Assembly (NCBI GenBank): GCA_963277665.1
Contig: OY728122.1
Span: 1,548,468,868 to 1,548,532,867 of the forward strand
Source: Viscum album
Lineage: Eukaryota; Streptophyta; Magnoliopsida; Santalales; Viscaceae
Direction of reading: 5' to 3'
Length of the DNA: 64,000 bases
Positions 35,791-47,348 of this stretch are shown piece after piece. Each line of letters opens with the position of its first letter. The first letter of the stretch is position 1. A model generated the notes under the pieces. That model was not told where the DNA came from and did no database searches. It saw only the letters and a list, made by a program, of their open reading frames with translations. The position numbers were made by a program, and so were the translations under genes.

Positions 35791-38700
35791 TGGAATTTCA
35801 TTTGATTTCCTATATTGTTAATTTACTCACCTTAATTATAAAATTCATGAGAACTCCGGATATTGCATTGGAAAACCGGAAACAGATGAGGTATTTTCCA
35901 CTTGTTTTGTGTGACTTTATAACTAGTGAACTAGTTTAGGTCATACCACCACTATCCCAAAGATGTATTTATATATAATCAATAGTATAAGGGTATTTCA
36001 AAAACATATATAATTATTTCACTTGGACATGATAAATTTAGATTACCTAGCGATAAATCTGGACTCATACCATTTTATTTCATTCCATTATCAACATTTT
36101 TAAATTTGTTAATTGTGTGGCCTCTATTTTTTTTACAATTTACTATTTATTTGGAGTACCTTTTGATAATAATTTTCTAGTATTTATTCTCTCATCAGTA
36201 TACATTATTTCTAGTTTAATATATAACATATTAATGGAAATATAATTTTTTATCCCCCATATTGAAAATATATTATCATTTTTATAAATTTATTTTAAGG
36301 TAAACATATAATAATTTAGTTTGAAATAAAGGTTTTCATATTTCCTAGATTTCAAATTAATTTATGGGTTTTATAAATTTGGTATCTATTTGGAAATTTC
36401 TATTCATTAGTATTCATTCATCGGGAATATTTTTTAAAAAAATTTTATTTTGAAAAATAATATAATTATTTTATTTATATATATTATAAAAAGGATTCTA
36501 CCTTTATAATTTTATTCCCAAATTTTAAATAATATATATTATATTTAATTATCCATTTCTTTTTTAAATAATAAGGTTCTAATATGTCATTAAATTAGTT
36601 TGGATTTATAGTTAAATTATTCTAGAAACTTTCATAATATGATTAGTGTTATAGGATATATGGTGACCATGGGCCACATTGAGATCTTCAGTTTTGTGTA
36701 TTTTTATTTTTGTTTATTTGGTATCATGTATTTATTTTCCATTTGGAACTACTTGTATCCTAAAAAAATCATGTTGAATTGAAATATTTTTTATGTTATC
36801 AATATTTCTTATATTTTTATGTTTTTTTGTCCATTTTTTAAATTTTTTTTTATTTCAATCTTGTTATTTGGTTTTCATAGACGTACAATTGATAAAAAAA
36901 TCATTACTAATTCAATTAGATTTATTATTATATATATTATTATGTTTTATGGAAGAAATAATACCCTTTTTCATATATTTTATTCCATGGTTATCATTTA
37001 TGTCCTATGCTAATCTAAAATGGACATTAGTTTATTATAAAGGTACCATTAGGGGCTTGATTTAGTGGAATCTTTGCATTGGTCATGGAATTTCCTATGG
37101 AGAAAACCAATCTAACTTGTTTAGATTGATAAGCGGAGATGTGTTTGCAGTTGTGAGATAACACTCTGGGAGGGAACAACCTCTATTATTAGTGATTATT
37201 GATATACCTTTTGATATACTATGTTATATGATATCCATGATAGGTTACTATAAACCCCATGGGGACGAATGTTTTACAATGTTCTAAATGATATTAAATA
37301 ATAATTCTATTGGATAAATATCCTACCTATATGGATTAAGGATGTGTTATGTGATAGATAATGTGAGATGGTACTTAGAGCATGAACCTATGCTACCTAA
37401 TAATTTTGATTATGGGAGTACTAATTTAATCTTTGAGTCTATAATATTGGAATAAACATTTTTTAGTATTGAGGATTTATACTGTGGGATATGATTATTG
37501 ATCAAAGTTAGTACCAAGGGTGGGAAAAAATACATCCCTAGAAGGGTTCTGATTTTAATTTTATTTTATTATACATGATGTTACAAGGTATTGGTTCATA
37601 TATGTTTTTTGAAACAATAATGTTGGTATGATGTGGATATGGGATAATTTACGTTGAATAAACATATAGTGGATTTAGTCAAGGAATCAAAAACCAAAAT
37701 CATGCTTGGCATGACCCATTAAATTTATAGTTAATGAAAACATCATAATAATGAACCATTTCTTTATTTAAATGTTTGGGTGTCCATACCAATAAAGAAT
37801 TTCATGCCTTTGAACAATAATAACAATCTTATTTCCATGATCATACACTTTATATATTATTTTTGATACCAACTATATATTTCATGACAAAATTATCAAT
37901 ATTCAAATGACATAATGAAAAATTATCAATTCATATATCCCGAATACATTTTTAGTTTAAACTATATTACATTTATAAACACAATAAAAAAACTAGTTCC
38001 ATGTTAATTTTATCAAACATAGATATTTTTATATTATAATGAATGTACTATATAATGAATCGTCAATATATGTTAAAAAATATTACACATGATAAATCTC
38101 TATAATCAAATAATATTTACTAATTTACTTCATGAAATTGTCAATAGAAACATAACAAATTATTGATCTTGAACACATAGAAATTGAAGCATATAACTGG
38201 ATATTTCAAAAGAATAAAAATATTTTAGATTATATTTCATGAATATGTAATATAAATAATTACATTATAAATTAAAATAGGGTGTATTATCTATATGTGA
38301 TAATTAATGAAAACATGGATGAGAATAATTATTCATATCATACTGATGAAACAATTTATTGAAAATATAAAATATATGTATTCAAAACCTTGTATTGGGT
38401 CATTATATTTATATGGGGTTAGGTATAATCCCATAACCATGTTTTTTTCTCTCATTAGACTATTCAATCGATCTTGGGAAACTAAATTATGGGCACCGAT
38501 CATCAATTTTTAATATACCATGAATTCAACATTAGTGTCTGAATGATATTTGCTGCCATTTCGTAAGGAACCCCAATAATAAAAACTAAATTTATCTATA
38601 TATATAATAATAATTAATTTTAATATCTAATAATCCAACATTAGTAGTCTTAAATCAATAAAAATGTTAATACATCCCTTGAAAATAAATTATCCTTCCT

Positions 38701-38977
38701 TCAAGTGGAAAATCCTCCTAATCCAATTTTTTAATGATGAAATGTTATATTCTATATGTTAATGACTATAAATTTGTGTCAATGATATAAAAACATGATT
38801 ATAAAAAATCCAGATAAACTAAATAGATGGTTTAAAGAAACACATCTTTAGTGAAAAAATGGAATCATTTAATTGTATTGACATTAATGAAAACTTCCTC
38901 ATTAAAATAATTTTCATATATGTGTCACAAAAGTGGGGCTCCAGAATATAATTGGTGGAAAAAATGATTTCATATTA

Positions 38978-39002
38978 ATTATATATATATATATATATAT
39001 TA
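38978..39002. repeat. AT dinucleotide microsatellite
   Basis: A run of about eleven TA units flanked by TTAAT and TAGTGG. Confidence 0.9.
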
Positions 39003-39205
39003 GTGGATAAATAATGTTACTTATAACCAATTATGGTATATTATTTTTAAAATTATAAGTGAAATGGAAGGTAAAACATATAATATATTTTAGAACACAT
39101 TTCTAAAATTGACATAAAAATAATACATTGCTAATATAAGGGAAAATTTTGAAAATGTGGTGTAATATATTTTAAAGACTTATACCTTGAAAAATAAATT
39201 CAATT

Positions 39206-39210
39206 AACGG
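39206..39210. repeat. target-site duplication of element C, left copy AACGG
   Basis: AACGG precedes the left LTR. The right flank at 47344-47348 reads AATGG. The single difference is a CG-to-TG change, expected if a methylated CpG decayed. Confidence 0.8.
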
Positions 39211-41891
39211 TGTAACTACCTGGACCCGGCCAGCCACATGAACAGTGCCAAACGGGTTGGGTGTTACTGCCTTAGGCACACTTCCCCAGAATGCCAAAGG
39301 CTGTCGACTAGCAGCGAGGGTCTGAATAGGTATAGTGGGGAGGATATGCCCTCTCAGAGGAATTAAAGGTACTGGTCCAAGTGTTAAACTAAAATATGCA
39401 GCAGAAATAAATGACTCAGCAGACTCGAACTAGACCCACAAAGCGGAAGCACATCCAATATCAATAAATAGCGGATGCAATTTAGAAACAACAGCAGTAA
39501 AAAGTAAATAGTACATCATCCCAACAATCAGCTGAAATAACTGTTAAAACAACCAATCATACATCCAAGAATGTTATATGAATAAATATACATACAATGA
39601 CGCCAATGGATAACCTGCAGTAGTTACAATATTAAGTAAACATGTTGATGTAAGAAAAATAAAACCAAAGAAGTAACTCCTATACGGCATAATCTCAAGG
39701 TCCATACCATCTCCATGAAACAACACTAAGGTCCAGCTCCTGAGGCTGACCCCCTACGTGGACACAATTTGATAAAGTCTACGCGTGTCCTGAAGGGCCT
39801 GTGTAGGATGTGTGACAAGTTTCATTAGGATACCACACAAGGGTTCTTACCTAAAATAAGTGTTTAGGAAGTCATTCTTATATATGAAAATAGGAATAAT
39901 ACAATTCCCATACGTAAACACAAACTTCAGTAGTGCTCAACAGCCACCAGGAAGTGTCACCTACTTCGACCAGTACCGGAATCTCTAGATGTAACCCGAC
40001 ACCACGTGCCACCTGACACCATGTGTCTCAAGAACCTTTTTCCCAAAGGCATGCCCAACAATCGCAACCCAGCTCGGAAGCTCAGCTTTCCCATGGCACA
40101 ACATCTGGAGGAACAATGATACCTGTCCTCAATGAATAACCGAAGTGGCAGCGATGGCTTCCCGCAAATCACGGTGAGCCTCTTCCCCCAACCTGACCGC
40201 CTCAAAGCTGTCTCCAGAAGTCTCCTCACCTTCCACGTGGCTTCCTATGGCAATCACCCCAAACCAAAATACCTATCCGCAATTATCGGGGGCCTCTACC
40301 CAACGAGTGGTCGTACCACATCATCTCGAAGTCTATCTATGTGAACACTACCCAAAAGTACCCGGGGAGAGGTAATCACCTCATCATGTCTCAAGACACA
40401 ACACTTTTGACACCTAGTGTCCATGTGAACCTGTCGCTCAAGTCTGATGGCCTCGCCATCCAAGTAACCCGGGCCAAGCCCAACCTGATATTCCGACTGC
40501 CTCAACCACCATCCATGACTCCGAATCCTGTGGTAGAAACCACCCAATGTAACCCGAGCCAAAGCCCCAACATGTGATCCTCATCACTCAACAAATATCC
40601 GGGCCATGTCCAACACAATGAGCAGTTCAACACAGATAAAATCACACATTAAAAAACTATAATCAAGAATTTCATGGAACAGGAAATTACTAAACAATTA
40701 CTTGCAGTAACTTATTCCAAACCATACCAGTAACAAAGGTCATAAATGAAATAAAAAATTACTAGCATGATATAACAAATAAATCTCAGCAGTTAAATCA
40801 AACAGCAACAAAAGTAGTCCAAAATCAGCAGTTTAAATACTGGTCCAAAACATACCCATTTCGGCACCCCCAGTCGAATTGCCCCAAATGAGCCATGACT
40901 ACTCACCCAACATTGCTCTAGCACAACAAGGGTCAGGGAATACCTAGAGGCATCCCACAATGCAGATAATTAATTAACAACAAATAAACAGGATTTTCTG
41001 AACACCCGACATCACCCCCAGAGGCTTCAACACCAAATTGTCTATGAAAAAACTAAAGAAGTTATGCACCACTCACATAGTACTCTTACTGTGACACTCC
41101 ATTGATTTCATCCTCTGAATCAGACTTAATCGCGGTAGATCTTCATTTTCATCAAATATGGAAATTCTGTTCGGATGGAATCTGTAGAGGAATAGGTGAG
41201 GGATCAAAGAAGAAGAAGGGTGCGCGGGGTTAGCCTTTCTGATGCGGTCCAACTGCCACAGAAGGATCGAAGAATGGAGGTAGTATGATGATTCTGGAAG
41301 GGTTTGTGTTTTTTGGAGGTTCTCGGACGAACTGTTCATCTAAAGGGGAAGAAGAAGAGATTTCTGGGAATGAGACATGATGACTCATCGACCGCTCATA
41401 TGAAAATAAAAGTACACGACGTGTATTTCCAAAGTACATGCCCTATAGATGTGTTTCTGTACTCTGACTTAAGCAGAGTCCGCCACATGGCTTGGACCGT
41501 GTACATGGTCATCACATAGCCAGGGTCTCGGCCGCTACACGAGACAAAGAAACACGACGTGTCAAGGAAGACTACATGCCATATAGATGGATGTTTACAC
41601 CTGGACACCACATGACATTTACTTGGCCTCACATAGTTAAGGGATACACGGCGTGTCTATAAATACACACAGTGTAGTAAGAAACTTCTCCATGGTCTTC
41701 ACCAGGCATGTCCTCTGCGAGCACATGGCTGGTCACTCAGGTAACTCATACACGGCGTGTACTTAAAGTACACGGTGTGTAGTCTGGAAATTTTTAGAAA
41801 CTACCTAGATTTTCAAGACTTCTCAAACACCAGTCAAAATTTCTAAATAGGGTTGTAATTTGACCTGTTTCTAAAAACTCAGGTTCTTACA
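39211..41891 (-). repeat. element C left LTR (3' LTR in its own orientation)
   Basis: It is 2681 bp with TG...CA ends (plus strand TGTAACTACC to GGTTCTTACA). It aligns end to end with 44663-47343. A GC-richer block around 39950-40600 gives several open frames in both strands that have no recognisable product and recur in the other LTR with different breaks, so I do not call genes there. Confidence 0.9.
41413..41781. repeat. four dyad pairs in U3 of the C left LTR
   Basis: Pairs start at 41413/41435, 41551/41573, 41645/41664 and 41749/41769. The intra-pair steps are 22, 22, 19 and 20 bp. The first two pairs are 138 bp apart, the same as in both B LTRs. The best copies are TACACGACGTGTA (41413) and TACACGGCGTGTA (41749). 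Confidence 0.8.
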
Positions 41892-41904
41892 AACTCCCCA
41901 CCTT
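41892..41904 (-). other. polypurine tract of element C
   Basis: The minus strand reads AAGGTGGGGAGTT directly before the 3' LTR start TGTAAG. It is nearly the same as the tract in element D. Confidence 0.85.
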
Positions 41905-42794
41905 AACGTAGCTCGTCCCCGAGCTACCGAAAGAAACCCGGAGATGGCACCGAACACACCCACACCGGTTAAACAACCCGGACTACCCCGGTCTCAAGGT
42001 TCTGGTGAAATTCTTAAAAGGGATCCCCACCTTAGGAATTCCCTAATCGGTCTCAACCCGAACAAAGCTCAAGAAAAACAAATAAACAGGCAAGCCCCAA
42101 CACCCTATTTCCCAGACCCATGGTCCTCCCGTGACGCATCATCACCCCTGCACCTCCTTGGTGCTCACATGTCGCTTCTGACACCCAATTTAACCCTCAC
42201 CACATAGGTGTCCGCCTCTCTAAGGTCCTAAATCTAATATATTCTCAAATCAAGCCTAGTGCCATTCACCTCAAGTAAATGGGCATCCACGATGCCCCGA
42301 TGCCCACGACACCTCAAGTAACCTGCATCTTTGATGCTCCTAATGTCATGCATCTAAAGTATAAAATAAAATATATCACACATCTGATATGATTCCATCC
42401 TCACTAACTAGTCTCTAGTAAGTCCACAAGTAACCTTTGAAACTCGTGTACTCAACCGGACATGCCTCAAGAGGCCATGCAAAAATAAGGAAAGGAAAAA
42501 TCACGGCCACACCCGCGGTGTACCTGCCACCGTCGTCAGCTCTCCAGCCTGCTCGATCCCTGGTAGCTCCATAGCGTGCACCTGGCTTGAATCACGACTG
42601 CCTGATGCGTGACCTCCCTGGGATGCTTCTCCAGTAACTGGCCACAAAACCCTCAGCTAGGTACCGCTATCCCTGTCACATCCCCTGCGTGTAGCTGAAC
42701 CTCGGCTACCTTCTCCTGGTAATGAACCAGAACCAACTCCTGATGCCACAGTCTGTCCTGGTCCCTGCCTTCCGGCTGTCTAAGAAGGCTGCCG
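41905..42794 (-). other. element C interior between gag and polypurine tract
   Basis: This is about 0.9 kb of moderate GC content with no protease, RT or integrase motif seen in any frame. The 3' end has a GCTCGGGGACGAGC inverted repeat just upstream of the polypurine tract (plus 41910-41930). Whether it is the tail of gag or unrelated filler is not clear. Confidence 0.5.
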
Positions 42795-43790
42795 GCAAAA
42801 CCACTCTAGATGTCCGACCTGTCCACACGCCCGACACTCCTTCGGAGGCCCATCGCACTGAGCCTGAACATGTCCCTACTATACACACTGAAAGACAACC
42901 ATAGCTGAACTGCCACAGGGTGGTCTAGCTAGATCCTTGGCATGCCCAACCTGCTGGAACTCATCTCTCCCTTGCTTACAGCTGTCCGGACCATCACCTG
43001 ATGCAGTCACCCTGCCGAAATGAGATTTCTCTCTCTCGTTTCCCTCGGCAATGAGTGCCTGGTTCACCACCTTGGAAAAGGAACCCAGCCTGAAGATGCT
43101 TACCTGAACCTGAATGGCGTGTCGTAAACCATCCTCAAAGCACCTCAACCTAGCTGAATCATTGCTCAACATACCAGGCGAAAAATGGGAAAACTCTTTG
43201 AAGGTAGCTGCGTAGTCCATAACGGACATATCTCTCTGTTGAAGACTCAAGAACTCTGGAGCTCTCTTCGCCCTCAGCATATCTGGGTAAAAGTGCTCAA
43301 TGAAGCTATCCTTGATGTCCATCCAAGCGAGTCCCTCATGCCTATGAGCATGTACCTATAATTCCCACCAACGCTTCACCAGTTCTCTTAGCATGTACGT
43401 CGCCAACTTGACCCTCCACCCTGGAAGCGTCTCTAGCTGCTCAAAGATCATCTGCATGCTCTCTATCCAATTCTCTACCGCATGAGGACCACCGCCACCC
43501 TGAAAAAGTGGCAGGTGATACGACTGGAACTCCCGCGTTAGATTCACCATAGAAGGCTTTGTACCATGCGCGCCTCTGTCAATCCCCTGCAAGACACGTA
43601 CTAGGCTTGCTCGGAGGTGCTCGTCAAGCCACGGCCCGAACGATGCCAAACCCGGCTGTTGTCCTTCCTGGACTGGATCCTGAACCTGGTCATGTATCTA
43701 ACCATGTACTTGCGGCTCATGCTCTGCCTGTACCGAATTTTGAACCTGATCTTGTGGCACTGTATCCTCTCTCGCCTGACGCTCCATCAT
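42795..43790 (-). pseudogene. gag: element C gag, nearly intact
   Basis: This is the capsid/nucleocapsid gene of a gag-only element. One minus-strand frame runs from about 43790 (MMERQARED) to 42879 with only two stops, at 43698-43700 and 43356-43358. In order it holds a Gln-rich N-terminus (DQVQNSVQAE), FGPWLDEHLRASLVRVL, PLFQGGGGPHAVENWIESMQ (the PP.FSG..P..AE.WI..I block), WRVKLATYMLRELVKRWWEL, IEHFYPD, EFLSLQQRDMSVMDYAATF (F..L.QG..TV.EY...F), LRCFEDGLR and VNQALIAE. Near 42879 the frame shifts. A complete CCHC knuckle, CRACGQVGHLEWFC, stands at 42795-42836 after a decayed first knuckle. The protein closely parallels B gag (QVSIFRLGSFSKVVNQALIA against QVNIFQLTSITSIINQALIA). It is better preserved than any other gene in the window. 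Confidence 0.85.
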
Positions 43791-44647
43791 GTCGTGAATG
43801 AGTGACCCACTGAATACCATAAATAGGTATACATCCCACATATATATATAAAAATAAATTCTCCGCGGATAAGGAAATCCGTAAAGAGGCAGTCTATAAC
43901 AACTACCGTTACTCTCCCCTATCGCAACCCATACCCTCGGCATCCCGACCTCACGACCTCCTTACCCGCCCTCAACAGAGCCATGTATCAATAGTACCTC
44001 AGGACATGCCCGTCCGGACAACCAACCTTTCCTCAATCCCAGCGACCAAATCGCCCAATCCTGGTAGTTACACTACCTCAACCATAGTACCTGCCTGCTC
44101 TCATAAGAGCCAGACCCATATGTCCTGCACATGCAATTCTACAGAAAACAATGCATGGAACACACATTTCAATAAACAAGAAATTCTATCAGGAGTTTTA
44201 CCAATTCGCATTTCAGAGCATACAAATCATGGAAATTGATTTTTATTCACATGGTATTATCACTTCACAAAGCATACATGCAGTTATGAAATTGAAATAC
44301 CCTAAAATGTGCCTATCAAAATCCATGCAAGCAACCCTTTCCATACCGGCCAAGGTTTACATATCATAATCAATAACACCGAACAACAAGTGAGCCACCG
44401 AAGTGGAAATCATATCAACTATAATTTGAGAAAAAAAGAAAACAACGATTCCCTCCCCCAGCAACTCAATCCATCCATCGTACATGGGGCTGCTGGCACC
44501 CAAGCACAAGTTCAAAAATCATGTTCCAACAACAACCTATATCTAGTCTACCATATCCCAAATAGTAAAACCAGAAGAAATAAAAAGAGATGTCTCAAAC
44601 TCATTAGTAGCCAGCAAAGCAATGCTACTAAATCCTTGTCACGAATC
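43791..44647 (-). other. element C untranslated leader
   Basis: About 860 bp lies between the primer site and gag. Unlike the leader of B it has no dyad array. The 169-codon plus-strand open frame at 44309-44818 crosses the LTR boundary and is not a gene. Confidence 0.6.
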
Positions 44648-44660
44648 CCTCTGATACAAC
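44648..44660 (-). other. primer-binding site of element C
   Basis: The minus strand reads TTGTATCAGAGG two bases after the end of the 5' LTR, a near match to the initiator-Met tRNA site and to the site in element B. Confidence 0.85.
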
Positions 44661-44662
44661 TT

Positions 44663-47343
44663 CGTAAAGACCCGGACCCAGCTAGCCACCCGAACTGTGC
44701 CGAACGGGTCAGGTGTTACTACCTTAGTCGCACCTCCCCTAAATTCCAATGGATGCTGACTAGTAGCGAGGGTCTGAATAGGTATAGTGGGGAGGATATT
44801 CCCTCTCATAGGAATTAATGGTACTGGTCCAAGTGTTAAACTAAAATATGCAGTGGAAATAAATGACTCATCAGACTCGAACTAGACCCGCCGAGCGGAA
44901 GCACATCCAATATCAATAAACTGCGGAAGCAATATAGAAACAACAGCAGTGGAAAGTAAACAGTACATCATGCCATCAATCAACTGCAATAACTTCTAAT
45001 ACAACCAGGCATGCATCCAAGAAAGTTATATGAATCAATATACATTCAACGACGCCAATGGAGAACCAGTAGTAGGTACAATATAATGTAAACATGTTGA
45101 TGCAAGAAAAAGAAAACTAAAGAAGTAACTCAAGTACAGCGCAACCTCAAGGTCCATACCAAATCCATGCAACAACACTAAGGTCCATCTCCTGAGGCTG
45201 ACCCCCTACCTGCACGCAATTTCATAAAGTCTACACGCGTCCCGAAGGGCCCATGTAGGGTGTGAGACAAGTCTCAGTAGGATACCAACGAAGGGTGAGT
45301 AAATAATATTAGTGTTTAGGCAGACATGCTTATATAAGAAAATAGTGATAGTACAATGCCCAAAAATAAACACAAACTTCACTGGTGCTCAACAGCCACC
45401 AGGAAGTGTCACCTACTTCGGCCAGCGCTGGAATCTATGGATGTAACCCAGAACCACGTTCCACCTGACACCATGTGTCTCGAGTAACGGCGTCCCGAAC
45501 GCACGCCCAACAATCGTAACCCAGCTCCGCAGATCAACCTTCCAATGGCACAACATCCGAAGGAACAACGATACCTGTCCTCAATAAATAACCGGAGGGA
45601 CAGCGATGTTTGCCCTCACATCATGGCGAGCCTCTGCCCCCAACCTGACTGCCTCAAAGCTGTCTCCCGAAGGCTCTTCACCTTCCACATGCCTTCCTAT
45701 GGCAAGTACCCCCAAACCAAAGTCCTTAACCGCAACTATCAGGAGCATATACCCAGCGAGGGGTCGTACCACCGCATCTCGAAGTCTATATGTGTGCACA
45801 CTACTCAAAAGTACCCGGTGAGAGGTAATCACCTCATCATGTCCCAATCCACAACACTTCTAAAACCTCGTGTCACTGCGAACCTGTCACTCAAGTCTGA
45901 TGGCCTCGCCATCCATGTAACTCGGGCTAAGCCCAACCTGATAGTCCGACTTCCTCAACCGACGTCCTTGACGCTCAATCCCATGGTAGCAACAACCCAA
46001 CGTAACATGAGCCAAAGCCCCAACCAGTGATCCTCATCACTCAACAAATATATAGGCCACACCCAACACAACGAGCAGTTCAACATAGATAAAATCACAC
46101 ATTGCATAATTATACTCAATAATTTCTTGGAACTGGCAATTACTAAAAAATTACATTCACTAACATACGCCAAACCATACCAGTACCTAATGCCTTAAAT
46201 GCCATAAACAATTACTAGCATGCTCTAACAAATCAAACTCAGCAGTTTAATCCAACATCAACTAAATCAGTCCAAAATCAATAGTTTAAATACTTGTCCA
46301 AAACATATGCATTTCTGCACCCCCGGCCGAATTGCCCCAAACAAGCCATGAATTCTCACCCGGCCTTGCTCTAACAAAAAAAGGGTCAGGGAATACCCAG
46401 AGGTATCCCACATTGTAGACAATTAATTAAAAAAATAAATAGGGTTTCACACAACACCAGATGTCACGCTTGGAGGTCGCAACCCCAAATTGTCTACGAA
46501 AACACGAAAGAAGGTATGCACAACCCACCTCGTACTCGTACGGTGACACTGATTTGATTTCAGCCTTTGAATCGTACCGAATCTCCGTAGATCTGCGTTT
46601 CCATCAAATACAACAATTCCATTCAGATGGAATTTTTGGAGGAATAGGCAAGGGATCAAAGACGAAGAAGGGTGCATGGGGTTAGCCTTTCTGATGCGGT
46701 CACGCTGCCACCGACGGATCGAATAACGGAGCTCGTATGATGATTCTAGAAGGTTTTGTGTTTTTTAGAGGTTCTTAGATTAACTGTTCATCCATAGGGG
46801 AAGAAAAAGAGAATTCTAGGAATAAGACGTGACGGCCCCTCGATCGCTCAAATAAAAATAAACATACACGACGTGTATTCCCAAAGTACACACCGTGTAG
46901 ATGTGTTTCCGTACTCTGACTTAAGCGGAGTCCAGCACAAGGGTTGGACCGTGTACACAGTCAACACATGAACAGGGTCCCAGCCACTACACATGACAAA
47001 GATACACGGCGTGTCAAGGAAGACTACACGCCTTGTAGATGGATGTTTACAACTAAACACCACACGACATGTACTTGGACTCACATGGGAAAGGGATACA
47101 CGACGTGTCTATAAATACACGTCGTGTAGTAATAAAATTCTACACCATCTTCACACGGCATGTACTCAGAAAGCACACGGCCGGTCACTCAGGTAACTCA
47201 TACACAGCCTGTACTTAAAGTACATGATGTGTAGTCTAAAAATTTCCAGAAACTGCCCAATTTTTAGAGACTTCTCAAAAACCAGTCAAAAAGTTTAAAC
47301 AGGGTTGGAATTTGTCCCGTTTCTAAAAAATCAGGTTCTTACA
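44663..47343 (-). repeat. element C right LTR (5' LTR in its own orientation)
   Basis: It is 2681 bp, exactly the length of the left LTR by the boundaries chosen. Its inner end reads CG instead of TG on the plus strand, so one terminal base has changed. The outer end GGTTCTTACA is canonical. Confidence 0.88.
46865..47233. repeat. four dyad pairs in U3 of the C right LTR
   Basis: Pairs start at 46865/46887, 47003/47025, 47097/47116 and 47201/47221. The steps of 22, 22, 19 and 20 bp repeat those in the left LTR exactly. Best copies are TACACGACGTGT (46865, 47097) and TACACGTCGTGTA (47116). Another copy, CACACGACATGTA, lies at 47061. Confidence 0.82.
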
Positions 47344-47348
47344 AATGG
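47344..47348. repeat. target-site duplication of element C, right copy AATGG
   Basis: It pairs with AACGG at 39206-39210. Confidence 0.8.

Larger units (their letters stand above)
32769..39205. other. 6.4-kb AT-rich interval, no gene recognised
   Basis: I see no retrotransposon domain, gene exon series or RNA gene. Open frames such as 36793-37065 encode Phe/Leu/Ile-rich peptides expected from AT-rich DNA. Local features are a decayed tandem duplication at 35380-35790 and an AT microsatellite near 38980. A short perfect inverted repeat, TGGTTT-GGT-AAACCA, lies near 34775. Confidence 0.55.
39211..47343 (-). mobile_element. element C: gag-only (TR-GAG type) non-autonomous chromovirus derivative
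   Basis: Two direct LTRs of 2681 bp each enclose a 2771-bp interior that holds gag and no trace of protease, RT or integrase. Minus-strand orientation is fixed by the primer site next to the right LTR and the polypurine tract next to the left LTR. Both LTRs begin TGTAAGAACC on the minus strand, as in element B. The LTR-end block CTGCTAGTCGACAGCCTNTGG is shared with B's TGCTAGTCGGTAGCCTCTGG. A 5-bp duplication with one transition flanks it. Elements with this layout are known in plants as TR-GAGs and rely on pol from related full-length elements. Here the relation to B is visible within one window. Confidence 0.88.

Noticed and set aside
36793..37065. 90-codon open frame rich in Phe, Leu and Ile, resembling a membrane protein
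   Set aside because: It is expected by chance in very AT-rich DNA; there is no homology, no neighbouring gene and an overlapping frame of the same kind.
41645..41680. TATA box CTATAAATA in element C U3
   Set aside because: It is oriented on the plus strand, opposite to the transcription of C, and lies within a dyad pair spacer.
44309..44818. 169-codon plus-strand open frame
   Set aside because: It crosses the boundary between C leader and LTR and runs antisense to the element.
45545..46030. 161-codon plus-strand open frame, with a shorter counterpart in the other LTR at 40132-40577
   Set aside because: It lies within the C LTR antisense to transcription. The two LTR copies break it differently and I recognise no domain, so it is more likely LTR sequence than a gene.
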